Shown here piece after piece: positions 46,850 to 58,045 of a DNA stretch of 64,000 nt. The stretch covers positions 18,266,256-18,330,255 of the forward strand of contig NC_065561.1 in the NCBI RefSeq assembly GCF_022605725.1, given 5' to 3'. Every line of letters begins with the position of its first letter. Position 1 is the first letter of the stretch. A program made the position numbers and the translations under genes. This DNA comes from Anthonomus grandis grandis. Taxonomy: Eukaryota; Arthropoda; Insecta; Coleoptera; Curculionidae. Under the pieces are notes generated by a model. That model ran no database searches. It saw only the letters and a list, made by a program, of their open reading frames with translations, and was not told where the DNA came from.

Positions 46850-49725
46850 AGCTGACGAATGAGTTTGGGACTGCTGTTTAACAAAATTTGTTGTAACTTT
46901 TTTGTTATTGTAGCTAGAAAAATGATTTAAATGGCATTCGCTAAAGAAAAGTCAAGGAATTATTTTGTGTCTTAATGAATTTTTCGAGAAACTTGTAGTT
47001 TTTGAGATATCCTTAAAAGTTGGATTTGACGAATGAGTCTGTGACTGCTACTTAACAAAATTTATTGTAACTTTTTTGATATTATAGTTAGAAACGTGTT
47101 TTAAAAAGCATTCGCTAGCAAAAAGTCAAGGGACTATTTTATGTCTTAATGAATTTTTCCAAAAACTTATAGTTTTTGAGATATCTTTAAAAGTTGGATT
47201 TGACGAATGAGTTTGTGACTGCTACTTAACAAAATTTGTTGTAACTTTTTGACTATTATAGATAAAACAATGATTTAAAAAGTATTCGCCAAAAAAGAAT
47301 TAAGGGATTATTTTATGTCTCTATAATTTTTTTGAGAAATTTGTAGTTTTTGAGATATCTTGAAAAGTTGGACCCGACGAATGAGTTTGTGACTACTGCT
47401 TAACAAAATCTATTGTAACTTTTTTGCTATTATAGGTAAATAAGTGCTTTAAAAAGCATTCGCTTACAAAATGTTAAGAGATTATTTTGTGTTATTATGA
47501 ATTTTTTCAGAAACTTATAGTTTATGAGATATCTTCAAAAGTTGGATCCGACGAATAAGTTTGTGACTGCGGCTTAAGAAAATTCGTTGTAACTTTTTGA
47601 TTATTATAGATAAAAAAATTATTTAAAAAGTTTTCGCTAACAAAGAATCAAGGGATTATTTCATGTCTCTACAATTTTTTCGAAAAATCTGTAGTTTTTG
47701 AGATATCTTCAAAAGTCGGACCCGACGAATGAGTTTGTGACTACTGCTTAACAAAATCTATTGTAACTTTTTTGCTATTATAGTTCAACAAGTGCTTTAA
47801 AAAGCATTCGCTAACAAAAAGTCAATGAATTATTTTGTATCTTAATGAATTTTTCGAGAAATTAGTAGTTTTTGAGATATCTTCAAAAGTTGGATCCGAC
47901 GAATGAGTTTGTGACTGCTGCTTAACAAAATTTGTTGTAACTTTTTGGTTATTATTGATACAAAAATAGTTTAAAAAGTATTTGCTAACAAAGAATTAAG
48001 GGATTATTTTATGTTTCTATAATTTTTTCGAGAAATTTGTAGTTTTTAAGATATCTTCAAAAGTTGGACCCGATGAATGCGTCTGTAACTGTTGGTTAAC
48101 AAAATTTGTTGTAACTTTTTGACTATTATAGATAAAACAATGATTTAAAAAGTATTTGCTTTCAAAGAATCAAGGGATTATTTCATGTCTCTACAATTTT
48201 TTCGAGAAAAATTTAGTTTTTGAGATATCTTTAAAAGTTGGACTCGACGAATGCGTTTCTGACTGCTGGTTAACAAAATTTGTTGTAACTTTTTGACTAT
48301 TATAGATAAAACAATGATTTAAAAAGTATTCGCTAACAAAAAATCAATGAATTATTTTATGTCTCAACAATTTTTTCGAAAAATGGTAGTTTTTCAGATA
48401 TCTTCAAAAGTTGGACCCGACGAATGAGTCTGTGACTGTTGCCTAATAAAATGTATTGTTACTTTTTTGCTATTATAGCTAAACTAGTGCTTTAAAAAGC
48501 ATTTGCTAACAAAAGTCCAAGGGCTTATTTTGTGCCTTTATAAATTTTTCGAGAAACTTGTAGTTTTTGAGACATCTTGAAAAGTTAGACCCGACGAATG
48601 AATTTGTGACTACTGCTTAACAAAATCTATTGTAACTTTTTTGCTATTATAGTTAGAAAGGTATTTTAAAAAACATTCGCTAACAAAAGATTAAAGGACT
48701 ATTTTGTGTCTTAATAAATTTTTCCAGAAACTTGTAGTTTATAAAATATCTTTAAAAGTTGGACCCGACGAATGACTTTCCGACTGCTGGTTAACAAAAT
48801 TTGTTGTAACTTTTTGACCATTATAGATAAAACAATAATTTGAAAAGTAATTGCTAACAAAGAGTCAATAGATTATTTTATGTCTCTACAATTTTTTCGA
48901 AAAAATTGTAGTTTTAGAGATATCTTCAAAAGTTGGACCCGACGAATGAGTTTGTGACTACTGGTTAACAAAATCTATTGTAACTTTTTTGCTATTATAG
49001 TTAATCAAGTGCTTTAAAAAGCATTTGCTAACAAAAAGTCAAGGGATTATTTTGTGTCTTAATGAATTTTTTCAGAAACTTATAGTTTATGAGATATCTT
49101 CAAAAGTTGGATCCGACGAATGAGTTTGTGACTGCTGCTTAACAAAATTTGTTGTAACTTTTTGGTTATTATTGATACAAAAATAATTTAAAAAGTATTT
49201 GCTAATAAAGAATTAAGGGATTATTTCATGTCTCTATAATTTTATCGAGAAGTCTGTAGTTTTTGAGATATTTTTAAAAGTTGGACCTGCTGAATGAGTT
49301 TGTGACTGCTGCCTAGCAAAATCTATTGTAACTTTTTTGCTATTATACTTAAAAAAGTGTTTTGAAAAGCATTCGCTAACAAAAAGTCAAGGGATTATTT
49401 TGTGTCTTCATAAATTTTTTGAGAAAATTGTGGTTTTTGAGATATCTGCAAAAGTTTGACCCGACGAACAACCTTGGGACTGATCCGTAAGAAATTTTGT
49501 TGTAACTTTTTTATTATTGAAGGTAGAAAAGTCATTCAAAGAGCCTTTGGTAACGAAATATTAAGGAGTTATTTTGTTTTCTTATGAATTTTTTTTAAAC
49601 TTGTAGTTCTTGAGATATCTTTAAAAGTTAGACTGGACGAATGAGTTTATGATTGCTCCCTAATAAAATGTATTGAAATTTTTCCGCTATTGTAGCTAGA
49701 AAAGTGATTTAAATGGTATTCGCTA
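46850..49725. repeat. 174-bp satellite, about 16 copies
   Basis: The landmark GACGAATGAG is spaced about 174 bp (46853, 47028, 47202, 47376 and onward). Unit text: GACGAATGAGTTTGTGACTG, then GTTGTAACTTTTT, ATTATAGATAAA, AAAAAGTATTCGCTAACAAA, GGGATTATTTTATGTCT, and TAGTTTTTGAGATATCTTCA. Two sub-types partly alternate: one has GATAAAACAATGATTTAAAAAG, the other TTGCTATTATAG...GTGCTTTAAAAAGC. Divergence is clearly higher than in the 506-bp array. It is unrelated in sequence to the other arrays here and has no coding signal. Confidence 0.93.
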
Positions 49726-49739
49726 GAAAAGAGTCAATG

Positions 49740-51047
49740 GACTAATTTAAGTTTTTAGGAAATTTAAGATTTTGCAATAACAAATCTAAGACATCAGGTC
49801 CTAATGTCAGTAAGAAAGCAGCGATAACAACCACAATAAAAATGTGACTTACGTCTTTCTCACAGTGGACGAACTTTCATATTTGACTAAAACACGCAAG
49901 ACGTTATTTGGCCTGACCTGTATACTGACTATGAATTAATAAATTAATGCAGAAATTGCCAAGATGTGCCAAGACATTCTAAGAAGAGCGAACTATTGCA
50001 AGTCAAACGTTATCCAATGATTAATGTTATTTTAAAAAGTAACTCGCCCAATAAGTTGAAACAAACTTAGTGCGAAAAAAACTGTATTTTCCGCTCACTT
50101 TAACCTAAAAAAGCGCCAGTTTCCACTGCTACGTGCAAACGTTATCCCTTCCGTAAAAGCACTTTAACTTCTAAAATTAATTAACCCCAAAGCAAGTGTG
50201 TAACGTTCAAGAACTTTACCACTGAATGACTTCCACTCTCCGCTCTTTCCTGTAGAAGTTCCCCCGTGTCGTTTGATTTATATGCTAAAATTTACGAGGG
50301 CATCGTTTCGCATTAGACTCAATTCACATTCGAAAAATTTAATCATTTTTAGTTAAGGAAAGTTGCAAACTCCAACGAGTACAAAGGGAATGTTTTAGAT
50401 TTCCACTTAGTTTTAGTGGTGCAACTTTCACGATTTGCTTCGGTATATAAATTCCATTTTAACTAAGCTGGTCTAAGCATAATTGAAAAGCTGCACTAGT
50501 TAATATGTAGTTTAGATTTTTCCAAATTAAATAATTCTTCTGAGGGAATTTTTTCAGTTTGTGCAGACCTATACCTAAACAAGGAACATTGTCAAATTAA
50601 CAGTAGTAATATTTGTTAACGTGAAACTTTCTGGCAGGAAAACATGTTAAGGAACTAAATCTACTTAATTTTCAAGCAGGAAATTTGAAACATCTCGTTT
50701 TCTCCCTTGAACGCCTCGCGCCATCTTGTGAGAGACGCGAAACGGTGGCTTAGTAGGAGTCTTCACCGCTAGGAGGCGAGGTTTATTATTGGCGCGTGAT
50801 TTAAATTGAAATAAACAGTAGGAATTAAATACCATATAAATAAATGTTTCTAGTAGTGTGTACATGTGTAAATCAATCCACTACAGTATGTCGATTGAAC
50901 TAATTGGCCTATAATGACTAGGTTGTCTTAAGAAGTCTTCACTTGAGTTGGGTAGCGATGCAATTTTTTTAGTGTAAAATTAATTGATACCTCTGTAACT
51001 TATAGGCTTATAATTTTATTAATAATAAAAGAGACCCTCCATTTCAG
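49740..51047. other. Intron 2, unique part before exon 3
   Basis: No tandem structure. A GC-richer island at 50690-50800 (CGCCTCGCGCCATCTTGTGAG, GCTAGGAGGCGAGG) stands out against the AT-rich intron and gives a 66-codon minus-strand open frame (50665-50865) of unknown meaning. The stretch ends in a pyrimidine-rich acceptor CCTCCATTTCAG. Confidence 0.5.
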
Positions 51048-51246
51048 GTGTGTGAAAGATGCACGACGTACAAGAGACCTCAAAAGGACCTATTTAGATC
51101 CGAATCGAGTATAGAGATACGCGTGTTCTCCTCCCATTTCCACAACGGACGCATTACTTTAAAGTGCGTAGCGCAAATCGGTGACTTATATCAACAAGAT
51201 ACGGAAATTACTTTTAACAACGTTAAAGACCCCGTCCCGGCTCGAG
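51048..51246 (+). CDS. Beat-family protein, exon encoding end of Ig domain 2
   Basis: A 199-nt exon, acceptor CCATTTCAG and donor G|GTAAGT, phase 0 in and phase 1 out, fully open. The peptide contains CERCTTYKRP, then IEIRVFSSHFHNGRITLKC, then VAQIGDLYQQDTEITF. The SSHF..GR..LKC.A.I..(L/V)Y pattern is the strand E-F signature of the second Ig-like domain of Beat proteins, with the cysteine that pairs with the one in the exon at 36869-37002. Two further cysteines (CERC) add to the cysteine content. The exon ends in a linker NVKDPVPARG. Frame and phase agree with both neighbours. The start of the open frame here is a splice site, not a methionine. Confidence 0.88.
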
Positions 51247-51559
51247 GTAAGTTTTTCCCTGTTCTTTTTATCGCTCAATTTTTTTCTTCCCCGAGTTTAT
51301 AATGCCGCAAAAAGTATGATAAAGCCCTTTAATTTACTCCGGGATTTAGGACAAATTTTACTGTAGTAATTTTTTTTTAGCTTCGAAATTTTATGAAATT
51401 AAGAAAATTTTTTATCTAAAGGTATTTCGGTCGAGGATAAATTGACTTCTCGAAGGGTAAACTTCGTTTTAATTAAAACATTTTGAAAATTCTTTGTGTG
51501 GGATCCTTAAGGAGATCGTCAGCACGAGCAAATGGTTTCAAAAAGTAAATTACTTTAGT
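51247..51559. other. Intron 3, first part
   Basis: Starts with the donor GTAAGTTTTTCC. AT-rich; nothing recognised. Confidence 0.6.
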
Positions 51560-51954
51560 TAGGCGTTTCTGTGGACGCCATCTAGCGGGCTCACAGTTAC
51601 CATAATTTTAGGTTAGGGTCTTAATAAGTAATTGCATGATGAGTATTACGAAGTATATGCATGTTTTCAATAACCATAACCAGTACAAAAATATTCATTT
51701 TCCCTATTGTTTCTGCTACTTATGCAGTGGCGCCATCTAAAAGTCATCACGTTCAAAACGTTTATTAAGGTCACTAGAACAGACTGTGGGGTTTTCACTT
51801 TCGTACCTAAGCGCCATCTAGCAGTTGGATTAAAGTATCTCTATAGAGGTAAGAACTGTGCATTTCCGGACCCATGTTTATAGAAACTTTTTCTCATATT
51901 TCTTAACAAGGAATCACCCATTGAAATATCTCCGTCTATTTCTCGAACACCCTG
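51560..51954 (-). mobile_element. 5'-end fragment of a Tc1/mariner-type (DUF4817) transposon, inverted
   Basis: It ends at 51954 in CGAACACCCTG followed by TATA; read on the minus strand it starts TA|CAGGGTGTTCGAG, the same terminus class as at 61761. Minus-strand text then has GGAGATATTTCAATGGG, CATGGGTCCGGAAATGC and several CTAGATGGCGC motifs. No transposase coding remains. The left boundary is vague because part of it (51731-51800) recurs at 53816-53890. Confidence 0.6.
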
Positions 51955-54764
51955 TATAGACTTCCTTGTATAATGAGAGCAATATTACGTAAAAACAATA
52001 TTTTTTTAAAGCAGCAGAGGGCGTTAAAGAGGCATGAATGACGTAAAAAGTCTAGACTAAAGAGTCGGTAAGCAAATGTTCACTTTTTGAATTTCTACCG
52101 TACCTCACTCCTCCCTCTTGTCCTCAGTTGCATTAAAAAAATTATCTGATGCATGGATTTTAGTGATTTTTTTATTGGAGCATTCCAAAGAAACTTCTGC
52201 AGCAAAAATTAGGCAAAACCGAGCCCTAGAGGTGGAGTTATGACGCAAGTTAACTGAAATTGTCCCTTTTCGTTGGACATAGTTACGTGGGTTACAAAAA
52301 CTTGGATAAAAACGTTTCTAATGCATAAAATTTAGTGAATTTTTATTGGGAAGTTAGAAACATTTCAAGGAAACTTTTAAAACAAAAATGAAGAAAATCG
52401 GAGCATTAGAAGTAGGTACATGGCAATGCCTGTAATAGTAAAAGTTTTATTCATGATTTTGTAGGTGGCGTTCTAATCTGAGAGAAACGTCTTGGGTTTC
52501 TTAGTCTATAATTCTCATTCTAACGGTCCTATTTGCTTCGTTTTCCTTCTCTAAGATAAAATGCTACAACTTTCTTCTATTGATATATTGAGGTTATTAA
52601 AATTACTTATATCAATAAGGCATCGTCTGCTTTATTATTACCTATGCCATCATTTCCTAGGAAAAGGGTATTGGATGTTTTACTAGTCAGAAACAGACTT
52701 TTTCTTCAAAAATCTGGAAAATATTGACTTCACCTATATCTTGAAGTAAGTAACTATAATCAGAAGAACCTTCAGCTTATAAAAATAAATTTATTTAGTA
52801 GCAATTGTCTACCATATTTCATGCCCCACTAACGTCCTTAACAACCTTTTAGGCTACAGAGACTTTAATCCATGTTTTACAGAAAAAACCGTTAGATGGC
52901 GTTTGCGTTGTAAGTGCCATCTAAGTAAGCGACAAGCTACGGTTCTTAATAAGCATTATGAAGAATGGCTCTTAGATGGCGGAAATAAGGGCAAAAGCGA
53001 GTATTTTCGCACTGGTTATGGAATAAAGCATTTTTCTAGCACTTGCGATATGATTGGAAGATAAAGTATTGTAGAAAGGTGTGATTTACCACTCGTGTAC
53101 CTTTATAACTCACGTATACGCATCAGAAATCAATATGTGAAAAGTTCAAAAAAATATAAAAAAAGCTTCGTTCCATTATGTCTGCATTCGCATTAGGTAC
53201 CAGAGCATCCCATAAATTAATTCCGTTTAAGTGTGTTGTTAATTAAATAGTTTTGTACCATCTATAGTGCGCATCCTGAATATCCGTGCAGCCAGTATTT
53301 ACCCCAAAATACCGGTTATTCATGCGGTTTATCTGAGACAATTTTTTGGACTTTGGCATCTAGAAGGCCACCTACAAAATCTTGAATAAAACTTTAACTA
53401 CTGTGAGGAATGCAATGAAATTTGCCGTAAAATTAAAGAAGGATCTTATGATCATTTTAAAACAAAAATGAAGCAAATCGGACTGCTAGAATGGTAATTA
53501 TAGATCAAGAAACCTAAACGTTCCTTAACTAAACTCATTGAGTAAATTGTACTGTACTTTTGGTCACACATCAATGTTTTTCCCATGTTGAGTCAATAAT
53601 TACACTAAGCCGTTACTCCACTTCTAATACTCCGATTTGCATTATTTTTGCTTTAAAATTTTCCTTGGAATATTTTTAACCTTCCTTAGAAAAATGAATA
53701 TTATCCATGCATCAGAACCTTTTTTATCCAAAGTTTTGGAAACCACGTAACCGTCATTACTCCACTTATTTCTTCACTCTCATTTTTGCTCGTGCTTCGG
53801 CATAAGTAGCTGTCCCGCCATCTAATCATCATCCTTCAAAACGTGAATTAAGGTCAGTAGATCTAACCATAGCATGTTTGGTTTTCTACCCTATATAGTA
53901 CTCATGCTTAATTATGCAGTCTGTCATTTTGCAATACTGGTCAACCATACGGTTTATCTGATAAATCCTTAATAATTTACTAATAAATCCTGAATTTTCA
54001 TCTCAATATTAAAACGAAGAACACACAACCGAGATTTTCCTAAGATAATTCCGTCATCATTTCGTAGCGATTTCCACAGCGACACAAACAAACTAATTAG
54101 ATATTCCGAAATATAAATAGCGTCGTCTCCGATACTGCGAGACCTTCGCTGCTGCTCTCCAAATGCTTATTATAACTTCGGGCATTGAAACCCAATATCA
54201 AAAGTTTCAGTTATATAAACAAAGTTTCTATAAGAAAACAGAAAACTGATCTGCTGTTCAATACTTAGGGCGCTACGAGGCATGTGCCCCCCGTGATATT
54301 AAACTTTTTAGGAAATCGAGAAAATGTCGTTTTTAAGATTTGATTTATGTACAGTTTTATGTGTATGCAATTTTCTTTGAAGTGTTTTGCCTTTACTTTA
54401 CTTTGCGTTTTCGATTAATAGTGAATTGGCAGTTGTTTCCACTTTTCTTTTACTATTTCATATTTAAATTTAGATGACCTAAAAGACTATTGATGCTCTT
54501 AATTTATTCCCAACCGTTTTACACTTTATTCAATCACTTCTGATGCAAAATTGGAAGATAGTATAGTCTACACCCCTGGAAAATTCCTTGATATATATCC
54601 ATTGATTTCCGCACTTTATTGACCAGGCCGGTATACCATATTTAAAGTATTAGCAGTGAATGATGATTCAGAAAATGGCTGATTTTGATCATATAGACAT
54701 GTATACTATATTTCTCCATGTCTAAGTATAGTGTGTTAAGGTTATACGAAAGACATGAAATATT
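51955..54764. repeat. Nest of diverged dispersed repeats in intron 3
   Basis: Several short blocks recur in direct and inverted orientation. A block GATTTTAGTGATTTTT, GAAACTTCTGCAGCAAAAAT, A(A/G)TCGGAGCATTAGAAG is seen at 52150-52250, 52325-52430 and 53450-53490, and inverted at 53610-53730. A block CGCCATCTAA..TCATC, TTCAAAACGT.(A/T)ATTAAGGTCA is seen at 51731 and 53816. The segments TCCCATAAATTA and TCTGAGACAATTTTTT are shared with intron 2. No exon was recognised. I could not draw clean element boundaries. Confidence 0.5.
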
Positions 54765-54941
54765 GAAAACATCTTGTCGGACTTGCATTGTCTTATTTAT
54801 TTAATGTAACACGACGTTTCGGTTGGTAAGTATCTCCAACCGTAAACTGTTTACACTTGATAACGGTTGGAGATACTTACCAACCGAAACGTCGTGTTAC
54901 ATTAAATAAATAAGACAATGCAAGTCCGACAAGATGTTTTC
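54765..54941. repeat. Perfect 79-bp inverted repeat with 19-bp loop
   Basis: Left arm 54765-54843 and right arm 54863-54941 are exact reverse complements by my reading; the loop is 54844-54862 (AAACTGTTTACACTTGATA). Perfect identity means that it is recent or maintained. The arms contain ACGACGTTTCGGTTGG and its complement CCAACCGAAACGTCGTG. Confidence 0.9.
54851..54902 (+). ncRNA. Possible degenerate hammerhead-ribozyme-like motif
   Basis: On the + strand: ACAC, then TTGATAA (54857-54863), then GGTTGG (54865-54870), a loop, CCAACC (54880-54885), GAAAC (54886-54890), then GUCGUGU. This follows the order of a type I hammerhead (helix I, CUGAUGA, helix II, GAAA, short helix III, helix I), with helix I formed by ACAC/GUGU and helix II by six pairs. 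The CUGAUGA core carries two transitions and there is an extra C at 54864, so activity is doubtful. Penelope-like retroelements are known to carry such motifs at their ends; no Penelope coding sequence is visible here. The perfect left arm would also compete with this fold. Confidence 0.35.
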
Positions 54942-55030
54942 ACTGTACCATTGTCTACCACCTTCAAAAACACATGAAATATTATTCCGACAGTCTGGTA
55001 AATGTGAAAAGTTGTTTAAAATGTCTGTAC

Positions 55031-57340
55031 GTCGTATTCCAAAAGCCTGGAATGGAATTAAATATGATTCCCAATGCCTGAAAAATATACAAATTAATAG
55101 ACGATAAGTAAAAAAAGTGAATAGCATTCAATTCACTATTTAAAAAAAAAATATTTAGTATAAAAACTGTAGGAGAAAAAACAAACCAATGCCTAGAAAT
55201 AACAGAAAATTAATTTTAAAAATGAATGAAAGGCATAAAAAATATAGCAGAAGTCTGGAAAATATGCAAAGTTATTTAAAATACTTAGAAGTCGTATATT
55301 AAAATTCTGGAAGAAAAAATAGAAATTAATACCTACCCTAAAATTATTGCCTGGAAAATATACAAATTAGTAGAAAAGCCTGGAATTCACAATTTTTTTT
55401 TATTTATTTACAATAAAAACTCTAGGGAACAAACAAATGGCTGAAAAGTAGAAAAACGGTAATTTTAATTCCTGGAAAAACGTGAAGAAAATAACGTAGA
55501 ATGCCGGTCCTGGAATCCGGGACTGGCCGCCTAAATTTCCAGATCTAAGTAGCTCAGATTATTTTCTGTCGGTAAAATCTCAGAGAGTCCAGGAACTTAA
55601 ATTCACCAATGCTGTTTGGAAAAATTATAAAAAATGACACCAACCCTCTGGAAAAAATTTATTTTTATTCCAGGGGCTTGAAGTCAAAGAACAATTTTCT
55701 AAAACTAAGAAAGATTCCCAAACTAAGTGGTAAAAATGAAAATTGATTTAGGAACTTGAAAGATATGAAAACCTACTTTCAAGTACCTGAAAACCTGGTA
55801 AAAATGACCCAAATTGCGTCAAATATATAAAAATTTATTCCGGGTAATTGAAGACTATGAAAAATCAATTTAACTGCTGAAAAGCTAAGCAAAATGACCC
55901 CAATAACCTGGAATAAAGGAATAATTATTCAAGGAATGTGAGCATATGAAAAACCACTTTAACTACTTCCAAGGAAAAATTAACCCCAGCTACCTGGAAT
56001 AAATAAAAAATATTCTAGAAACTTCAGACACATGAAAACCCATTTCAACTGCCTGAAAACTGGGGTAAAATAATCCAAAGTGCCTAAAATAAATGAAAGT
56101 TTACTCCAGAAACCTAAAGCATATGAAAAATCACTTTAACTACTTGAAAACCTAGCAAAATTTACTCCAACTGCCTGAAATATTCGTCGTATTTCAAAAG
56201 CCTGGAATGGAATTAAATATGATTTCTAATGCCTGAAAAATAAACAAATTAATAGATAATAAGTAAAAAAAGTTATTAACTTTAATATAACTATTAAAAA
56301 AAATATTCAGTATAAAAACTGTAGGACAAAAAACAAACCAATGCCTAGAAATAACAGAAAATTAATTTTAAAAATGACTGAAAGGCATAAAAAATTTAGC
56401 AAAAGTCTGGAAAATATGCAAAGTTATTTAAAATGCCTAAAAGTAGTATTTTGAAAATCTGGAAAAAAAGAATAGAAAATAATTCGTATCCTAAAATTAT
56501 TGCCTGGAAAATATACAAATTAGTAGAAAAGCCTGGAATTCACTATTTTTTTTTAAATTTATTTACAATAAAAACTGTAGGGAAAAAACACATGCCTGGA
56601 CAGGAGAACACTTGGCTGGACACTGGAAAAAACAGTAATTTTAATTTCTGCAAAAACGTGAAGTGCCTGCCCTGGAATCCGGGACTGGCCGCCTAGATTT
56701 CCCGATCTAAGTGGCTCAGATAATTTTCTATAGGATATACGTTCAGAGAGTCCAGAAACTTAAAACACCAATGCAAATGCTTTTAAAAATGAGTAAAAAT
56801 GACAACAACTTTCTGGAAAAAAATGAATTTTTATTCCAGGAGCTTGAGACCAAAGAACAATTTCCAAAAGTAGCAGGAAAACTAAGAAAGATTACCCAAA
56901 CTAAGTGGTAAATATAAAAATTTATCTAGTAACTTGAAACATATGAAAACTTAATTTTAAGTGCCTGAAAACCTGGTAAAAATGACCCAAATTGCGCCAA
57001 AAATATAAACATTTATTCCAGGTAGTTGAAGATCATGAAAAACCAATTTAACTGCTTATAAAGCTAGGAAAAATGGCCCCAAGCACCTGGAATAAAGGAA
57101 TAATTATTCTAAGAATTTGAGGATATAAAAAGCAACTTTAACTGCTTGGAAACCTAGAAAAATTAACCCCAACTGCCTGGAATAAATAAAAAAATATTCT
57201 AGGAACTTGAAACGCATGAAAACCCACTTCAACTGCCTGAAAACTGGGGGAAAATGACCCAAACTGCCTAAAGTAAATGAGTGTTTATTCCAGGAACTTA
57301 AAGTATATGAAAAACCACTTTAACTGCTTGAAAACCTAGA
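55031..57340. repeat. 1.16-kb tandem duplication within the array
   Basis: Block 55031-56185 recurs at 56186-57340. Landmarks: GTCGTATT.CAAAAGCCTGG (55031 and 56186), CTGGAATCCGGGACTGGCCG (about 55509 and 56670) and AAACTAAGAAAGATT.CC (about 55704 and 56877). The spacing is about 1155-1173 bp. Right boundary is approximate. Confidence 0.85.
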
Positions 57341-58045
57341 AAAATTGACCACAACTGCCTGGAATAAATAAAAAGATATTCTAGGAACTTGAGACACATG
57401 AAAACTTTCTTTAACTGCCTAAAAACTGGAGGAAAATGACCCAAACTGCCTAAATTAAATGAGAGTATATTACAGGAACTTAAAGCATATGAAAAACCAA
57501 TTCAACTACTTAAAAACCAAGGAAAATTAACCCCAACTGCCTGGAATAAATAAAAAAATATTGTAGGAACTTGAGACACATGAAAACCCACTTCAACTGC
57601 TTGAAAATTGAGGGAAAATGACTCAAAGTGCTTAAAGTAAATGGCAGTTTATTCCAGGAGCTTAAAGCATATAAAAAACCACTTAAACTACTTAAAAACC
57701 AAGGAATGTTAAGCCCAACTGCCTGGAATAAATGAAAAAATATTTTAGGAACTTGAGACACATGAAAAACCACTTCAACTGCTTGAAAACTGGACGAAGA
57801 TGACCCAAACTACCTAAATTAAATGAGAGTATATTTCAGCAACTTAAAATATATCAAAAGTCAACTACAACTGCTTGAAAACTTGGGAATAAAGTCCCCA
57901 ACTGCCTGAAATAAACGAAAAAATATTCCAGGAACTTAAGACACATGAAAACCCACTTCAGAAACCTGGAAAACTAAGAAGAATAGCTTTAACTGTCTAG
58001 AATAATTAGCAATTTATTCTAGGAACTTGAAACACGTGAAAACTT

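Noticed and set aside
54897..55127. Minus-strand 76-codon open frame at the hairpin
   Set aside because: It consists of the hairpin arm and array repeat read backwards; no family features.
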